This document shows, in pieces, positions 55,012 through 64,000 of a stretch of 64,000 nucleotides of DNA. The stretch is from Magnetospirillum sp. XM-1 (GTDB lineage: Bacteria > Pseudomonadota > Alphaproteobacteria > Rhodospirillales > Magnetospirillaceae). Position numbers and translations under genes: made by a program. The notes under the pieces were generated by a model. The model did not search any database and was not told where the DNA came from. It saw nothing but the letters and a program-made list of their open reading frames with translations. Position 1 is the first letter of the stretch. Each line of letters starts with the position of its first letter. The stretch is from positions 1,798,001 through 1,862,000 of the forward strand of contig NZ_LN997848.1 in the NCBI RefSeq assembly GCF_001511835.1, in the 5' to 3' direction.

Positions 55012-56400
55012 TCAGCTCTTGTGCTTGCCCTGGGCCTTGGCGCGCAGCAGGGCGCGCTCGTCCTTCAGCTGCTCGGCGATCAGGAAGGCCAGCTCCAGCG
55101 ACTGGGTGGCGTTGAGGCGCGGGTCGCAGGCGGTCTGGTAGCGGTCGCCCAGATCCTCCTCGGCGACGCCGGTCATGCCGCCCAGGCACTCGGTGACGTC
55201 CTGGCCGGTCATCTCGAAATGCACGCCGCCGGCATGGCTGCCCTCGGCCTTGTGGACGGCGAAGAAGGCGCGCACCTCGGCCAGGATGGCGTCGAACGGA
55301 CGGGTCTTGTAGCCGCCCGCCGCCTTGATGGTGTTGGCGTGCATGGGATCGCACGACCACACCACCTTGCGGCCCTCGCGCGCCACGGCGCGGATCAGGC
55401 CGGGCAGCACCTGCTCGACCTTCTCGGCGCCCATGCGGGTGATGACGGTGATGCGGCCCGCCTCGTTCTCGGGGTTGAGGCGGTCGATCAGGCGCAGCAG
55501 GTCGTCGGCGCTCATGCCGGGGCCGGCCTTGAAGCCCAGCGGGTTGCCGACGCCGCGCAGGAACTCCACGTGGCCGGCGTCCAGCTGGCGGGTGCGCTCG
55601 CCGATCCACAGCATGTGGGCCGAACAGTCGTACCAGTCGCCGGTGGTGGAATCGATGCGGGTCAGCGCCTGCTCGTAGGGCATCAGCAGCGCTTCGTGCG
55701 AGGTGAAGAAATCGGTCTCGCGCAGCTGGGGCGTGGTGTCGCTGGTCATGCCGCAGGCCTCCATGAAGGCCAGGGTCTCGTCCAGGCGGTCGCACAGGTC
55801 CTGATAGCGGGCGGCCTGGAGCGTGCCGGCGACGCAGCCCAGCGTCCACTGGTGCACCTTGTGCAGGTCGGCGTAGCCGCCCTGGGCGAAGGCGCGCAGC
55901 AGGTTCAGCGTGGCGGCCGACTGGTTGTAGGCGCGGATCATGCGCTCGGGGTCGGGGATGCGGGCTTCGGCGGTGAACTCGCTGCCGTTGACGTTGTCGC
56001 CGCGGTAGCTGGGCAGGGTCACGCCGTCGATGGTCTCGGTGTCGGCCGAGCGCGGCTTGGCGAACTGCCCGGCCATGCGGCCCACCTTGACCACCGGCAT
56101 GGCGGCGCCGTAGGTCAGCACCACCGCCATCTGCAGCAGCACCCGGAAGGTGTCGCGGATGTTGTTGGCGTGGAACTCGGCGAAGCTTTCGGCGCAATCG
56201 CCGCCCTGGAGCAGGAAGGCCTTGCCGTCGGCCACGTCGGCCAGCGACGCCTTCAGGCGACGGGCCTCGCCCGCGAAGACCAGCGGCGGAAAGTTGCGCA
56301 AGCTCTCCTCGACCTCGGCCAGCTTGTCGGCGTCGGGATAGGTGGGGACCTGATGGATCGGCTTCGCGCGCCAGCTTTCCGGCGACCAATTCTCGGACAT
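55012..56400 (-). CDS. aroG: class II 3-deoxy-7-phosphoheptulonate (DAHP) synthase
   Basis: A 462-residue type II (plant/Mycobacterium-like) DAHP synthase, the first enzyme of aromatic amino-acid synthesis. Conserved blocks include [31 protein letters not shown], and [11 protein letters not shown] and [18 protein letters not shown], which hold metal and phosphoenolpyruvate ligands (the cysteine in GDCAES, the histidine and glutamate in HFEMTG). The upstream region has a 20-bp palindrome and a duplicated block, possibly control sites. The ATG is at 56400. Confidence 0.94.
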   Translation of the reverse strand: MSENWSPESWRAKPIHQVPTYPDADKLAEVEESLRNFPPLVFAGEARRLKASLADVADGKAFLLQGGDCAESFAEFHANNIRDTFRVLLQMAVVLTYGAAMPVVKVGRMAGQFAKPRSADTETIDGVTLPSYRGDNVNGSEFTAEARIPDPERMIRAYNQSAATLNLLRAFAQGGYADLHKVHQWTLGCVAGTLQAARYQDLCDRLDETLAFMEACGMTSDTTPQLRETDFFTSHEALLMPYEQALTRIDSTTGDWYDCSAHMLWIGERTRQLDAGHVEFLRGVGNPLGFKAGPGMSADDLLRLIDRLNPENEAGRITVITRMGAEKVEQVLPGLIRAVAREGRKVVWSCDPMHANTIKAAGGYKTRPFDAILAEVRAFFAVHKAEGSHAGGVHFEMTGQDVTECLGGMTGVAEEDLGDRYQTACDPRLNATQSLELAFLIAEQLKDERALLRAKAQGKHKS

Positions 56401-56431
56401 GGGACTTCAATCTCCTGGCGTTCCGCGCCTT

Positions 56432-56496
56432 GCGAAACGGAAAAAGTCGTTCTCTACCTGACGTTTCGCCATGGCGAAACGGAAAGCCGTTCTCTA
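56432..56496. repeat. duplicated block with a perfect 20-bp palindrome upstream of aroG
   Basis: GCGAAACGGAAA followed by CGTTCTCTA occurs at 56432-56456 and again at 56474-56496, 42 bases apart. The second copy forms half of the perfect palindrome CGTTTCGCCATGGCGAAACG (56462-56481). It lies between the divergent aroG and methyltransferase genes and could be an operator. Confidence 0.6.
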
Positions 56497-56564
56497 TACG
56501 ACGGCCCAGGCTATATTTCCAGCCCGGACGACGGGATACGGCCATGAAAATTCCGAGGATCGAA

Positions 56565-57185
56565 ATGAGCGACGCCGCCACCCACTGGCAGAATGTCTGG
56601 ACGACCAAGCAGCCGGAAGAGGTCTCCTGGCATCAGGACGATCCCGCTTTGTCCCTGGCCATGATCCGGGCCGCATCCCTGCGCCGGGACGCCGCCATCG
56701 TCGACGTGGGAGGCGGCGCCTCGGTTCTGGTCGACCGCCTGCTGGAGCAGGGATTCGTCCATGTGGCGGTGCTCGACATCGCCGGGGCGGCCTTGCAGAC
56801 CGCCGCCGAGCGCCTCGGGCCCCTGGGCGACGACGTCACCTGGATCGAAACCAGCGTGCTGGACTGGCGGCCGGTGCCCGGCCTGTTCGACCTGTGGCAT
56901 GACCGCGCCGTGCTGCACTTCCTGACCGATCCGGCGGACCAGGCCCGCTATGTGGAGGTGATGAAGAGGGCGCTGGGTCCCGAGGCCACGGTGATCATCG
57001 CCGCTTTCGCCCCCGACGGGCCGGAGAAATGCTCGGGCCTGCCCGTGCGCCGCCACGATTCCGCCAGCCTGTCCGCCTTGCTGGGGGCGGACTTCCGGCT
57101 GGTGGAGGAGGCGCGGGCCGAGCACGTGACGCCGGGCGGCGCGTCGCAGAAGTTCCAGTGGTGCCGGTTCGTCAGGGTTTCGTAA
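56565..57185 (+). CDS. class I SAM-dependent methyltransferase
   Basis: A 206-residue protein that begins MSDAATHWQNVWTTKQPEEVSWHQ, the N-terminus of a widespread methyltransferase group, with motif I AAIVDVGGGASVLVD near residue 45-58 and a W-H-D line (LFDLWHDRAVLHFL) in the motif IV region. The substrate is not known; some members act on small thiols or metalloids. The ATG at 56565 has GAGG six bases upstream. It is divergent from aroG. Confidence 0.82.
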   Translation: MSDAATHWQNVWTTKQPEEVSWHQDDPALSLAMIRAASLRRDAAIVDVGGGASVLVDRLLEQGFVHVAVLDIAGAALQTAAERLGPLGDDVTWIETSVLDWRPVPGLFDLWHDRAVLHFLTDPADQARYVEVMKRALGPEATVIIAAFAPDGPEKCSGLPVRRHDSASLSALLGADFRLVEEARAEHVTPGGASQKFQWCRFVRVS

Positions 57186-57258
57186 GGTCGTCAGCCTTCT
57201 CGTCCTGAGTGATATCCCCTATGGTATCCATGGTGGCGGGTGTTTCGGGGGCAGGGCG

Positions 57259-58875
57259 ATGCGAGGGATGGATGGCGGGCAGGGGCTTTCCCGGCGGGTC
57301 TGGCAGACCGGTCTGCTGTTCGTCGCCTTCGTGCTGTCCTTCGCCCTTTACGTCTACGGTGAAAAGCAGATCGACCGCGCCAACGAGCGGCGGCAACTGT
57401 CGTTCCATCTTGCCGACCAGTTGCGTCAGTCCTCGGACGATCTCACCCGCATGGTGCGGTCCTACGTCGCCACCGGCGACGCCGAATTCAAACGCTCCTA
57501 CCACGATATCCTGGACATCCGCGAAGGAGCGAAGCCGCGGCCGGACAATTTCGACAATTTCTACTGGTACCTGACGCCGGCCTCGCCCGGCTTTGCCCGC
57601 CCCGAGGCGGGGCCCGGCCTTTCCCTGATGGAAATGATGCGCCAGGCCGGATTCTCCAACGAGGAGTTCCAGCGGCTGTCCGAGGCCAAGGCCCGCTCCG
57701 ACGAACTGACCCTCCGGGAATTGGAGGCCATGCGGCTGGCCGAAGTCGCCGGCCCGGCCGATCCGGACGCCCGGCTGCGGGCGGTCCGCATGGTCCACGA
57801 CGAGGAATACCACCGGGGTAAGGCGGCGATCATGACTCCCATCCGGGAATTCAATGATCTGGTCGAACAGCGGACTCTGGCCGCCGTCCGCCGCGCCGAG
57901 ACCGTCGCCTTCGCCCTGCGTCTGGTGTTCATGGCCTTCGCCATCGCGGTGGGCACCCTGCTTTGGCTCACCTACGCCGAGGCCCGCGCCATCCTGGGCG
58001 GTTCGGTGCCCGAGGTCCACGAGCGGATCACCCGCATCGGCCAGGGCGACTTCACGATGCCCGAGAACCGCAGGCCCAGGGACGGCGGCAGCGTGCTGGC
58101 CGGGCTGGACCGCATGGCCGAGAAGCTTGGCGCCATGGAGGCCGAGCGCGCCCGGACCACGGCGGAACTGGAGGACAAGAACAAGGCGCTGGAGCGGTCG
58201 AACGCCGATCTGGAGCAGTTCGCCTATGTGGCGTCCCACGACCTGCAGACGCCTTTGCGCAACATCGTCAGCTATACCCAGCTGATGGAGCGCCGCTACA
58301 AGGGCCGGCTGGATGCCGATGCCGACGAGTTCATCGCCTTCATCGTCGCCAACACCAAGCAGATGAACCAGCTGATTCTCGATCTGCTGGAATACTCGCG
58401 GGCGTCGCGCCAGACCGTTGTCCTGGAAGCCTGTTCGGCGGGCGAGGCCATGGTCCAGGCGCGGGACAACCTGCGTCAGGACATGGACATGGCCGATGTC
58501 GAGGTTCGCGTCGGCCCTCTGCCCGAGGTGATCACGCTGCAATCCCACCTCGTCAGCCTGTTCCAGAACCTGTTGGGCAACAGCATCAAATACCGTTCCG
58601 CCGACCGTCCCGCGCTGATTTCGGTCACGGCCGAACCGGCGGCCGACGGCTTCTGGCACTTTGCCGTCGCCGACAACGGCATCGGCATCGATCCCCAGTA
58701 CCACGACAAGGTGTTCGAGCTGTTCCAGCGGCTCAGCCCCACGGCCCAGGCCGAGGGAACCGGGATCGGGCTGACGCTGTGCCGGCGCATCGTCGAGCGT
58801 TCCGGCGGCAAGATCTGGCTGGAATCAGAGCCGGGACGCGGCGCCACCGTCCATTTCACCCTGCGGGGCGCGTGA
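57259..58875 (+). CDS. sensor histidine kinase
   Basis: A 538-residue membrane kinase. It has a segment at about 13-34, a periplasmic region of about 180 residues dominated by helices (RSSDDLTRMVRSYVATGD), a second segment near 218-240, a HAMP domain, a coiled coil, HisKA with QFAYVASHDLQTPLR and HATPase (NLLGNSIKYR, ADNGIGID, GTGIGLTLC). There is no receiver. The HisKA/ATPase half is very like that of the kinase at 27082 although the sensors differ. It ends one base before the convergent bluB stop. Confidence 0.88.
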   Translation: MRGMDGGQGLSRRVWQTGLLFVAFVLSFALYVYGEKQIDRANERRQLSFHLADQLRQSSDDLTRMVRSYVATGDAEFKRSYHDILDIREGAKPRPDNFDNFYWYLTPASPGFARPEAGPGLSLMEMMRQAGFSNEEFQRLSEAKARSDELTLRELEAMRLAEVAGPADPDARLRAVRMVHDEEYHRGKAAIMTPIREFNDLVEQRTLAAVRRAETVAFALRLVFMAFAIAVGTLLWLTYAEARAILGGSVPEVHERITRIGQGDFTMPENRRPRDGGSVLAGLDRMAEKLGAMEAERARTTAELEDKNKALERSNADLEQFAYVASHDLQTPLRNIVSYTQLMERRYKGRLDADADEFIAFIVANTKQMNQLILDLLEYSRASRQTVVLEACSAGEAMVQARDNLRQDMDMADVEVRVGPLPEVITLQSHLVSLFQNLLGNSIKYRSADRPALISVTAEPAADGFWHFAVADNGIGIDPQYHDKVFELFQRLSPTAQAEGTGIGLTLCRRIVERSGGKIWLESEPGRGATVHFTLRGA

Positions 58876-59652
<777 letters not shown>

Positions 59653-59676
59653 TCACTGTAGCGTTACTGTTCTTCC

Positions 59677-60237
59677 ATGACCAAGAATTGCGATCTCTGG
59701 GTATTCGGCTACGGCTCGCTGATGTGGCGGCCGGGCTTCGATGCCGATGAAACCTGCCGGGCCCGCCTCGACGGCTGGCACCGGGATTTCTGCGTCTATT
59801 CCCGCCACTGGCGCGGCACGCCCGAACGGCCCGGTCTGGTGCTGGGCCTGGACGAGGGCGGCTCGTGCCGGGGGCTGGCCTTCCGGGTGGGGCGGGCGCG
59901 GGCGGCGGACGTGATCGACTACCTCAACGAGCGCGAACTGGTCGGATATGCCTATGTGGCACGCTATCTGCCGGTTCTCTGTGACGATGGTCGCGTGGTC
60001 GAGGCCTATACCTTCGTGGCCGACACCGGCCATCACCACTACGCCGGTCAACTGCCGCTGGAGCGGGCGGCGGCCATCATCATGGACGCCGAGGGCCAGG
60101 GCGGGCTGAACCGCGACTACCTGATCAACACCATCCGCCAGTTGGAAAGCGACGGCTTCGCCGAGGCCGAGCTGCACGCCTTGCTGGTCGAGGTGGAGCG
60201 CCAGACCGGCATCATCGAGGCCGGCGCGGGCATCTGA
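59677..60237 (+). CDS. ChaC-like gamma-glutamylcyclotransferase
   Basis: A 186-residue protein that should cleave glutathione to 5-oxoproline and Cys-Gly. It starts DLWVFGYGSLMWRPGF, the substrate-binding loop of ChaC proteins, and has the general base glutamate in LNERELVGY. The length and spacing are normal. It is divergent from bluB, and the REPIN-like cluster starts 18 bases after its stop. Confidence 0.92.
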   Translation: MTKNCDLWVFGYGSLMWRPGFDADETCRARLDGWHRDFCVYSRHWRGTPERPGLVLGLDEGGSCRGLAFRVGRARAADVIDYLNERELVGYAYVARYLPVLCDDGRVVEAYTFVADTGHHHYAGQLPLERAAAIIMDAEGQGGLNRDYLINTIRQLESDGFAEAELHALLVEVERQTGIIEAGAGI

Positions 60238-60254
60238 GGCGCGGTTCCGGGTAT

Positions 60255-60359
60255 GCGGGCGGGACGCCCGCGCTCCACGAGACGCTTCGTTCCGGAGCGC
60301 GGGCGTCCCGCCCGCATTCCAAGGAATGCCCCGCCCCGGAGCGCGGGCGTCCCGCCCGC
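60255..60359. repeat. three copies of the 22-bp repeat (REPIN plus a single unit)
   Basis: An inverted pair (60255-60276 and 60294-60315, 17-base spacer with ACGA/TCGT) is followed by a third copy in the second orientation (60338-60359). All are identical to the units at 23471 and 50622. The element fills the space between two convergent genes. Confidence 0.88.
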
Positions 60360-60369
60360 ATTCGCCATC

Positions 60370-61380
60370 CTACCGGCAGTAGCGCCGGTCCTCGGACTGC
60401 ACCACGTCGCCCAGGTCGAGGTTGATGCGGAAGGCCCGGCAGGGGCGGTCGTCGCGGGGAAGCTGGCGCACCGATCCGGCCAGGTTGCCGTGACGCCATT
60501 GCACCGGGCGTTCGGGATTGTCCCAGGCCACCTCGATGGCGCTTCTCACCGCCCATTCGGCCTTGGCCGGGATGAAGTCGGGAAAGGTGAAGACGGCGCG
60601 CCCGTCCTGAATGCTTCTTTCCTGCCCCGTGGGCAGGCTGGGGCCCGATCCGACCCGGTCGGAGATCAGGGCGAGGACCACGGTGGCGGCGAGGGCGGCG
60701 GCAATGGCCGCGCCGCCGCGCCGCAAAAGGACGACGCGCCTCTTTCCGGCCGGTTCCGCCAGGGCCGCCAGGGCCGCCGACAGTTCGCGGCGCAGGCCAT
60801 CGGCCAGGGTCGGCGCGGCCGGGTTGTCCTGCATGGCGCGCTCCACCCAATCGCCCAGGCGGCCGAGATCGGCGTTGATCAGGACCCGGCGCTCGGCCGA
60901 GGCCAGATCGATGCCCGGCGTATGGGCGGGCGGGGTGTCGGGCAGGACGTGCAGCCGGCCGCGGCCGAACTGGCCGGGCTGGAAACGGTGGCCCGACGGC
61001 AGCATGGTCAACAGGCGGCGTTCCAGGATATGGGCGGCGCGGTTCAGGTCGTCGGCCCGGAACGCGCCGATGAAATAGCCGTCGCCGCCGCGATGGGTCC
61101 AGACCACGCCGTCTCCCGGCGGGGCCAGGACGTCCAGGATGCCCGCCGTGACGGCGATGTGAACGAGCCCCCGGGGCCCCAGCACGATGAAGTCGGGGGA
61201 TTGCTGGCCGGCGTGGGAGGCGCAGGTGAAGACCGTGTGATCGTCGGACAGCTGGTCGCGCAGGGCGGTCCAGACCCGCTGCCTGGCGTCCTGGCGGCGT
61301 CCGCTGAATGCGGCATCGATTCTTGGAACCATGATGGCCATGGCGGCACGCGTCTCCACTGGTGCGGGCGGAGAATGCAT
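60370..61380 (-). CDS. hypothetical membrane protein with NERD-like N-terminal domain
   Basis: About 336 residues. The first about 130 resemble a nuclease-related (NERD-like) or restriction-type fold weakly (DFIVLGPRGLVHIAV, then WTHRGGDGYF). A single transmembrane segment follows (AAIAAALAATVVLALI). The last about 90 residues (VQWRHGNLAGSVRQLP, then CRAFRINLD) look like the C-terminus of the 17-kDa/RT0821-type surface antigens, ending in a cysteine-arginine. I know no protein with this combination. The start is uncertain: ATG 61380, 61341 or 61332, none with a good ribosome binding site. Confidence 0.6.
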   Translation of the reverse strand: MHSPPAPVETRAAMAIMVPRIDAAFSGRRQDARQRVWTALRDQLSDDHTVFTCASHAGQQSPDFIVLGPRGLVHIAVTAGILDVLAPPGDGVVWTHRGGDGYFIGAFRADDLNRAAHILERRLLTMLPSGHRFQPGQFGRGRLHVLPDTPPAHTPGIDLASAERRVLINADLGRLGDWVERAMQDNPAAPTLADGLRRELSAALAALAEPAGKRRVVLLRRGGAAIAAALAATVVLALISDRVGSGPSLPTGQERSIQDGRAVFTFPDFIPAKAEWAVRSAIEVAWDNPERPVQWRHGNLAGSVRQLPRDDRPCRAFRINLDLGDVVQSEDRRYCR

Positions 61381-61437
61381 AAACAATCATCGGAGGAAAA
61401 GATGTTATTTTGCTACCCCCGAGGGGCGGCCCGCCGC

Positions 61438-62253
61438 TCAGGCCATGGGGCGTTCAAGCTGCAGGATGAAACGGCAAAGCGCGTCATGGGTGGATTCGCC
61501 CCATATGCCCTTGATTTGCGCGGGATCGGCGTGGGCGCGGGCGCCCAGATCGGCGAACAGGGCGCGCATCAGCGCGGCGAAGGCGCTTTCGCCTAGCCGC
61601 CAATGTTCGTCGCGGGCGCCGCTCTTGGCCGGGCCGAGGCGGGTGTTGACCAGATCCATGAACCAGGCGCGGCGCTTTTTGAAATCCGCGAAGGACTGGG
61701 CCACCACCATCAGGACGTCGTCGATCAGCCGGACGGCGTCCGGGTCGGCATGGACGGCGCGCCAGTCGTGTTGCCCGGCGGGCGTGGTGTGGCGTTCCAC
61801 CAGCGCCGCCGACCGGCGGCGGCATTGCTCGAACAAGGTGGGGCCGATGATCTTGTCGATGGCCACGTGGAAGCCGGGGATCATCCGCCGCGACAGGATT
61901 CCCTCGCCGCCCTCGTCGCCGCTCCTGGGCGGGAACAGATGGGCGAAGCGGCGCATCAGGATGCGTTCGAACGGCTGGTCGCGCTCGCCTTCCCAGCGCA
62001 GGGCCTCGCGCTCGCGGGTGCAGTCGTCCCAGGCCCGCTGGTAATAGGCCTTGAACCGCGCCTGCTCGGCTTCGATGAAGTGCTGGGCCACGGCACGGAT
62101 CTGGATCGCGGTCAGGCTGCCGCCCGCCTTGGCCGCCTCTACCTCGAGCCGCGTGGCGAAGTGGCCGATCATGGTGGAGCCCACCGTCTTGCAGCATTGC
62201 GGACCGGCGGCGGATGGCGGGTTCTGGTTCGGCGGCGGCGTGCGGGTGACCAT
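61438..62253 (-). CDS. hypothetical protein
   Basis: A 271-residue protein that I do not recognise. It looks mostly helical, with a proline-rich start (MVTRTPPPNQNPPSAAG), an early CC pair, and charged segments such as QHFIEAEQARFKAYYQRAWDD and SFADFKKRRAWFMDLVNTRLG. There is no signal peptide or membrane segment. The ATG at 62253 is preferred over a longer frame, because what precedes it looks like promoter-side sequence. It is divergent from nadE. The codon use is like that of its neighbours, so it is probably a real gene. Confidence 0.6.
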   Translation of the reverse strand: MVTRTPPPNQNPPSAAGPQCCKTVGSTMIGHFATRLEVEAAKAGGSLTAIQIRAVAQHFIEAEQARFKAYYQRAWDDCTREREALRWEGERDQPFERILMRRFAHLFPPRSGDEGGEGILSRRMIPGFHVAIDKIIGPTLFEQCRRRSAALVERHTTPAGQHDWRAVHADPDAVRLIDDVLMVVAQSFADFKKRRAWFMDLVNTRLGPAKSGARDEHWRLGESAFAALMRALFADLGARAHADPAQIKGIWGESTHDALCRFILQLERPMA

Positions 62254-62396
62254 GAACGAACCATAGCGCGCCCGGCCCGGACAGTGAACCGACTCTCTCG
62301 CTTCGGCCCGCAAGGCAAGGCGGCAGCGGTGCGTTGACAGGGCCGAATCCGCTCCCTAGTGTGCCTGGATATTGCTCACCAGGGCCGCATCGCCTC

Positions 62397-64000
62397 ATGT
62401 CCGACACCTTGTCCATCGCCCTTGCCCAGATCAATCCCGTGGTCGGCGACGTCGCCGGCAATCTGGCGCTGATTCGTGCCGCCCGCGCCAAGGGCGCCGA
62501 GTTGGGGGCCGATCTGGTGGTGTTCGGCGAACTCACCATCTGCGGCTATCCGCCCGAGGATCTGGTGCTGAAGGGGGCGTTCCTCGACGCTTGCGAGGCG
62601 GCGGTGAACGAGCTGGCGGCCGAGACCGAAAGCGGCCCCGCCGTGCTGGTCGGCGCGCCCTGGCGGGTCAAGGACAAGCTGCATAACGCCGCCTTGCTGC
62701 TCGACCACGGCCGCGTCGCCGCCACCCGGCTGAAGCACCACCTGCCCAATTACGGCGTGTTCGACGAGGTCCGGGTGTTCCAGCCCGGCCCGGCGCCCGG
62801 CCCGGTATCGTTTCGGGGCGTGCGTCTGGGCATCATGATCTGCGAGGACATGTGGTACCAGGACGTGGCCGAGACCCTGGGTGAAAGCGGCGCCGAGATC
62901 CTGGTGGTGCCCAACGGCTCGCCCTTTGAGATGGACAAGCCGACGCTCCGCCTCGACCACGCCCGCGCCCGGGTCGAGGAGACCGGCCTGGCCCTGGTCT
63001 ACGTCAATCAGGTGGGCGGCCAGGACGAACTGGTGTTCGACGGCGCGTCCTTCGTGCTGAACGGCGACGGCAAGGTTGCCGCCTCTCTCGCGCCATGGCA
63101 GAGCGAGGTGGCGCTCACCAAATGGACGCGCGAGCCCAGCGGCTGGCGCTGCGAAGGCCCCAAGGCCCCGCCCACCTCTCGGCTGGAGGGCGTCTACCAG
63201 GCGCTGGTCACCGGGCTGCGCGACTATGTGGGCAAGAACCGCTTTCCCGGTGTGGTGCTGGGCCTGTCGGGCGGCATCGACAGCGCCATCTGCGCGGCCA
63301 TCGCCGCCGACGCGCTGGGCCCCGACAAGGTGTGGTGCGTGATGATGCCGTCGCCCTACACCTCGGTCGAAAGCCTGGAGGACGCCGCCGAATGCGCCCG
63401 TCTGCTGGGCGTGCGCCTCGACACCGTCAATATCGGCCCGGCCATGGGGGCGTTCGACCAGATGCTGGCGCCGCTGTTCGTGGGCAAGGGCTCGGACATC
63501 ACGGAAGAGAACCTGCAATCGCGTTCGCGCGGGCTGACGCTGATGGGCATTTCCAACAAGTTCGGCCCCATGGTGCTGTCCACCGGCAACAAGAGCGAGA
63601 TGAGCTGCGGCTACGCCACCCTTTACGGCGACATGTGCGGCGGCTACGCGGTGTTGAAGGACGTCTACAAGACTACGGTGTTCGCGCTGTCCTCCTGGCG
63701 CAACCTCCACCGCCCGCCGGGCTGCCTGGGCCCCGACGGTCCCGTGATGCCCGACCGGGTGATCACCAAGCCGCCCTCGGCCGAGCTCAAGCCCGACCAG
63801 AAGGACCAGGACACCCTGCCGCCCTATGACGAGCTGGATTCCATGCTGGAAGCCATGATCGAGGAGGAGAAGAGCGTCGCCGAGATTACGGCCGCCGGCT
63901 TCGACGAGGCGGTGGTCAAGCGCGTCTGGCGCATGCTCGACCGTGCCGAGTACAAGCGCCGCCAGGCCCCGCCCGGCGTCAAGATTTCGTCCCGCTCGTT
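62397..64000 (+). CDS. nadE: glutamine-dependent NAD synthetase, 3' end cut by the window
   Basis: 534 codons of a two-domain enzyme. The N-terminal nitrilase-type glutaminase has its triad in VFGELTICGYPPEDL (Glu), RLKHHLPNYGVFDE (Lys) and GIMICEDMW (Cys). From about residue 280 the ammonia-dependent synthetase has the P-loop VLGLSGGIDSAICA and later STGNKSEMS. It converts nicotinate adenine dinucleotide to NAD. The frame is open at the window end, near the expected C-terminus. ATG 62397 is fixed by similarity. Confidence 0.95.
   Translation, partial: MSDTLSIALAQINPVVGDVAGNLALIRAARAKGAELGADLVVFGELTICGYPPEDLVLKGAFLDACEAAVNELAAETESGPAVLVGAPWRVKDKLHNAALLLDHGRVAATRLKHHLPNYGVFDEVRVFQPGPAPGPVSFRGVRLGIMICEDMWYQDVAETLGESGAEILVVPNGSPFEMDKPTLRLDHARARVEETGLALVYVNQVGGQDELVFDGASFVLNGDGKVAASLAPWQSEVALTKWTREPSGWRCEGPKAPPTSRLEGVYQALVTGLRDYVGKNRFPGVVLGLSGGIDSAICAAIAADALGPDKVWCVMMPSPYTSVESLEDAAECARLLGVRLDTVNIGPAMGAFDQMLAPLFVGKGSDITEENLQSRSRGLTLMGISNKFGPMVLSTGNKSEMSCGYATLYGDMCGGYAVLKDVYKTTVFALSSWRNLHRPPGCLGPDGPVMPDRVITKPPSAELKPDQKDQDTLPPYDELDSMLEAMIEEEKSVAEITAAGFDEAVVKRVWRMLDRAEYKRRQAPPGVKISSRS

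Noticed and set aside
61402..61596. 64-codon plus-strand frame with a perfect GGAGGAAAAG-ATG start
   Set aside because: It runs antisense through the 3' end of the unknown gene at 61438-62253 and has no recognisable sequence. The Shine-Dalgarno is striking but overlaps the divergent/convergent junction by chance as far as can be told.

Overview
The window is GC-rich, densely coded chromosomal DNA of an alphaproteobacterium. A member of the Rhodospirillales, Magnetospirillum or a close relative, fits best. This is inferred from gene content and arrangement (class II DAHP synthase, pyrB-pyrC-plsY order, BluB, many chemoreceptors, PAS/Cache sensor kinases and cyclic-nucleotide proteins), not from a marker gene. 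I see no prophage, integrase, transposase, rRNA or CRISPR array. There is one tRNA gene, tRNA-Pro(CGG). Most neighbouring genes overlap by 1-4 bases or sit a few bases apart.

Layout. 1-3370: two SAM methyltransferases and a radical SAM enzyme on the minus strand, divergent from a family 25 glycosyltransferase; probably glycan or protein modification. 3381-12767: a divergent amidoligase-type locus with a separate circularly permuted ATP-grasp/alpha-E pair facing a DUF2126 transglutaminase, a fused ATP-grasp/alpha-E protein and a second transglutaminase. This is the least understood multi-gene system in the window. 12793-15826: a glutamate/aspartate ABC importer whose binding protein and first permease are one polypeptide. 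15916-19070: a DUF4239 membrane protein, tRNA-Pro, DoxX, and a prolyl-tRNA synthetase of the archaeal/eukaryotic type. 19261-23465: patatin, glycosyltransferase, and a STAS protein divergent from a kinase-receiver-phosphatase fusion (partner switching). 23541-29271: soluble CZB chemoreceptor, YajQ, small unknowns, periplasmic glutathione peroxidase and a histidine kinase.

29336-32335 is an HD-GYP protein. 32488-34244 is an ABC-2 exporter. 34303-36698 pairs CbiA with a TrpD2-like protein. 36788-38484 holds a methyltransferase and a patch of lower GC with a LuxR-type HTH fragment. 38485-48199 is a signalling block: adenylate cyclase, PAS-GGDEF-EAL protein, an amidohydrolase and two histidine kinases. 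48347-51656 is pyrB, pyrC, plsY and a cupin. 51663-56400 holds a hydrolase, a chemoreceptor, a MaoC protein and DAHP synthase. 56565-62253 holds a methyltransferase, a kinase, BluB, ChaC and two unknowns. nadE runs off the right end.

Repeats. An identical 22-bp palindromic unit occurs seven times at three intergenic sites (23471-23536, 50622-50687, 60255-60359), mostly as inverted pairs like REPINs. A different 110-bp nested palindrome lies at 54883-54992, and a 12-bp-stem hairpin at 29298-29323.

Limits. All family assignments come from reading the translations. Starts were chosen by eye from Shine-Dalgarno sequences and conserved N-termini. Long open frames antisense to real genes are frequent here because of the GC content and were left out.
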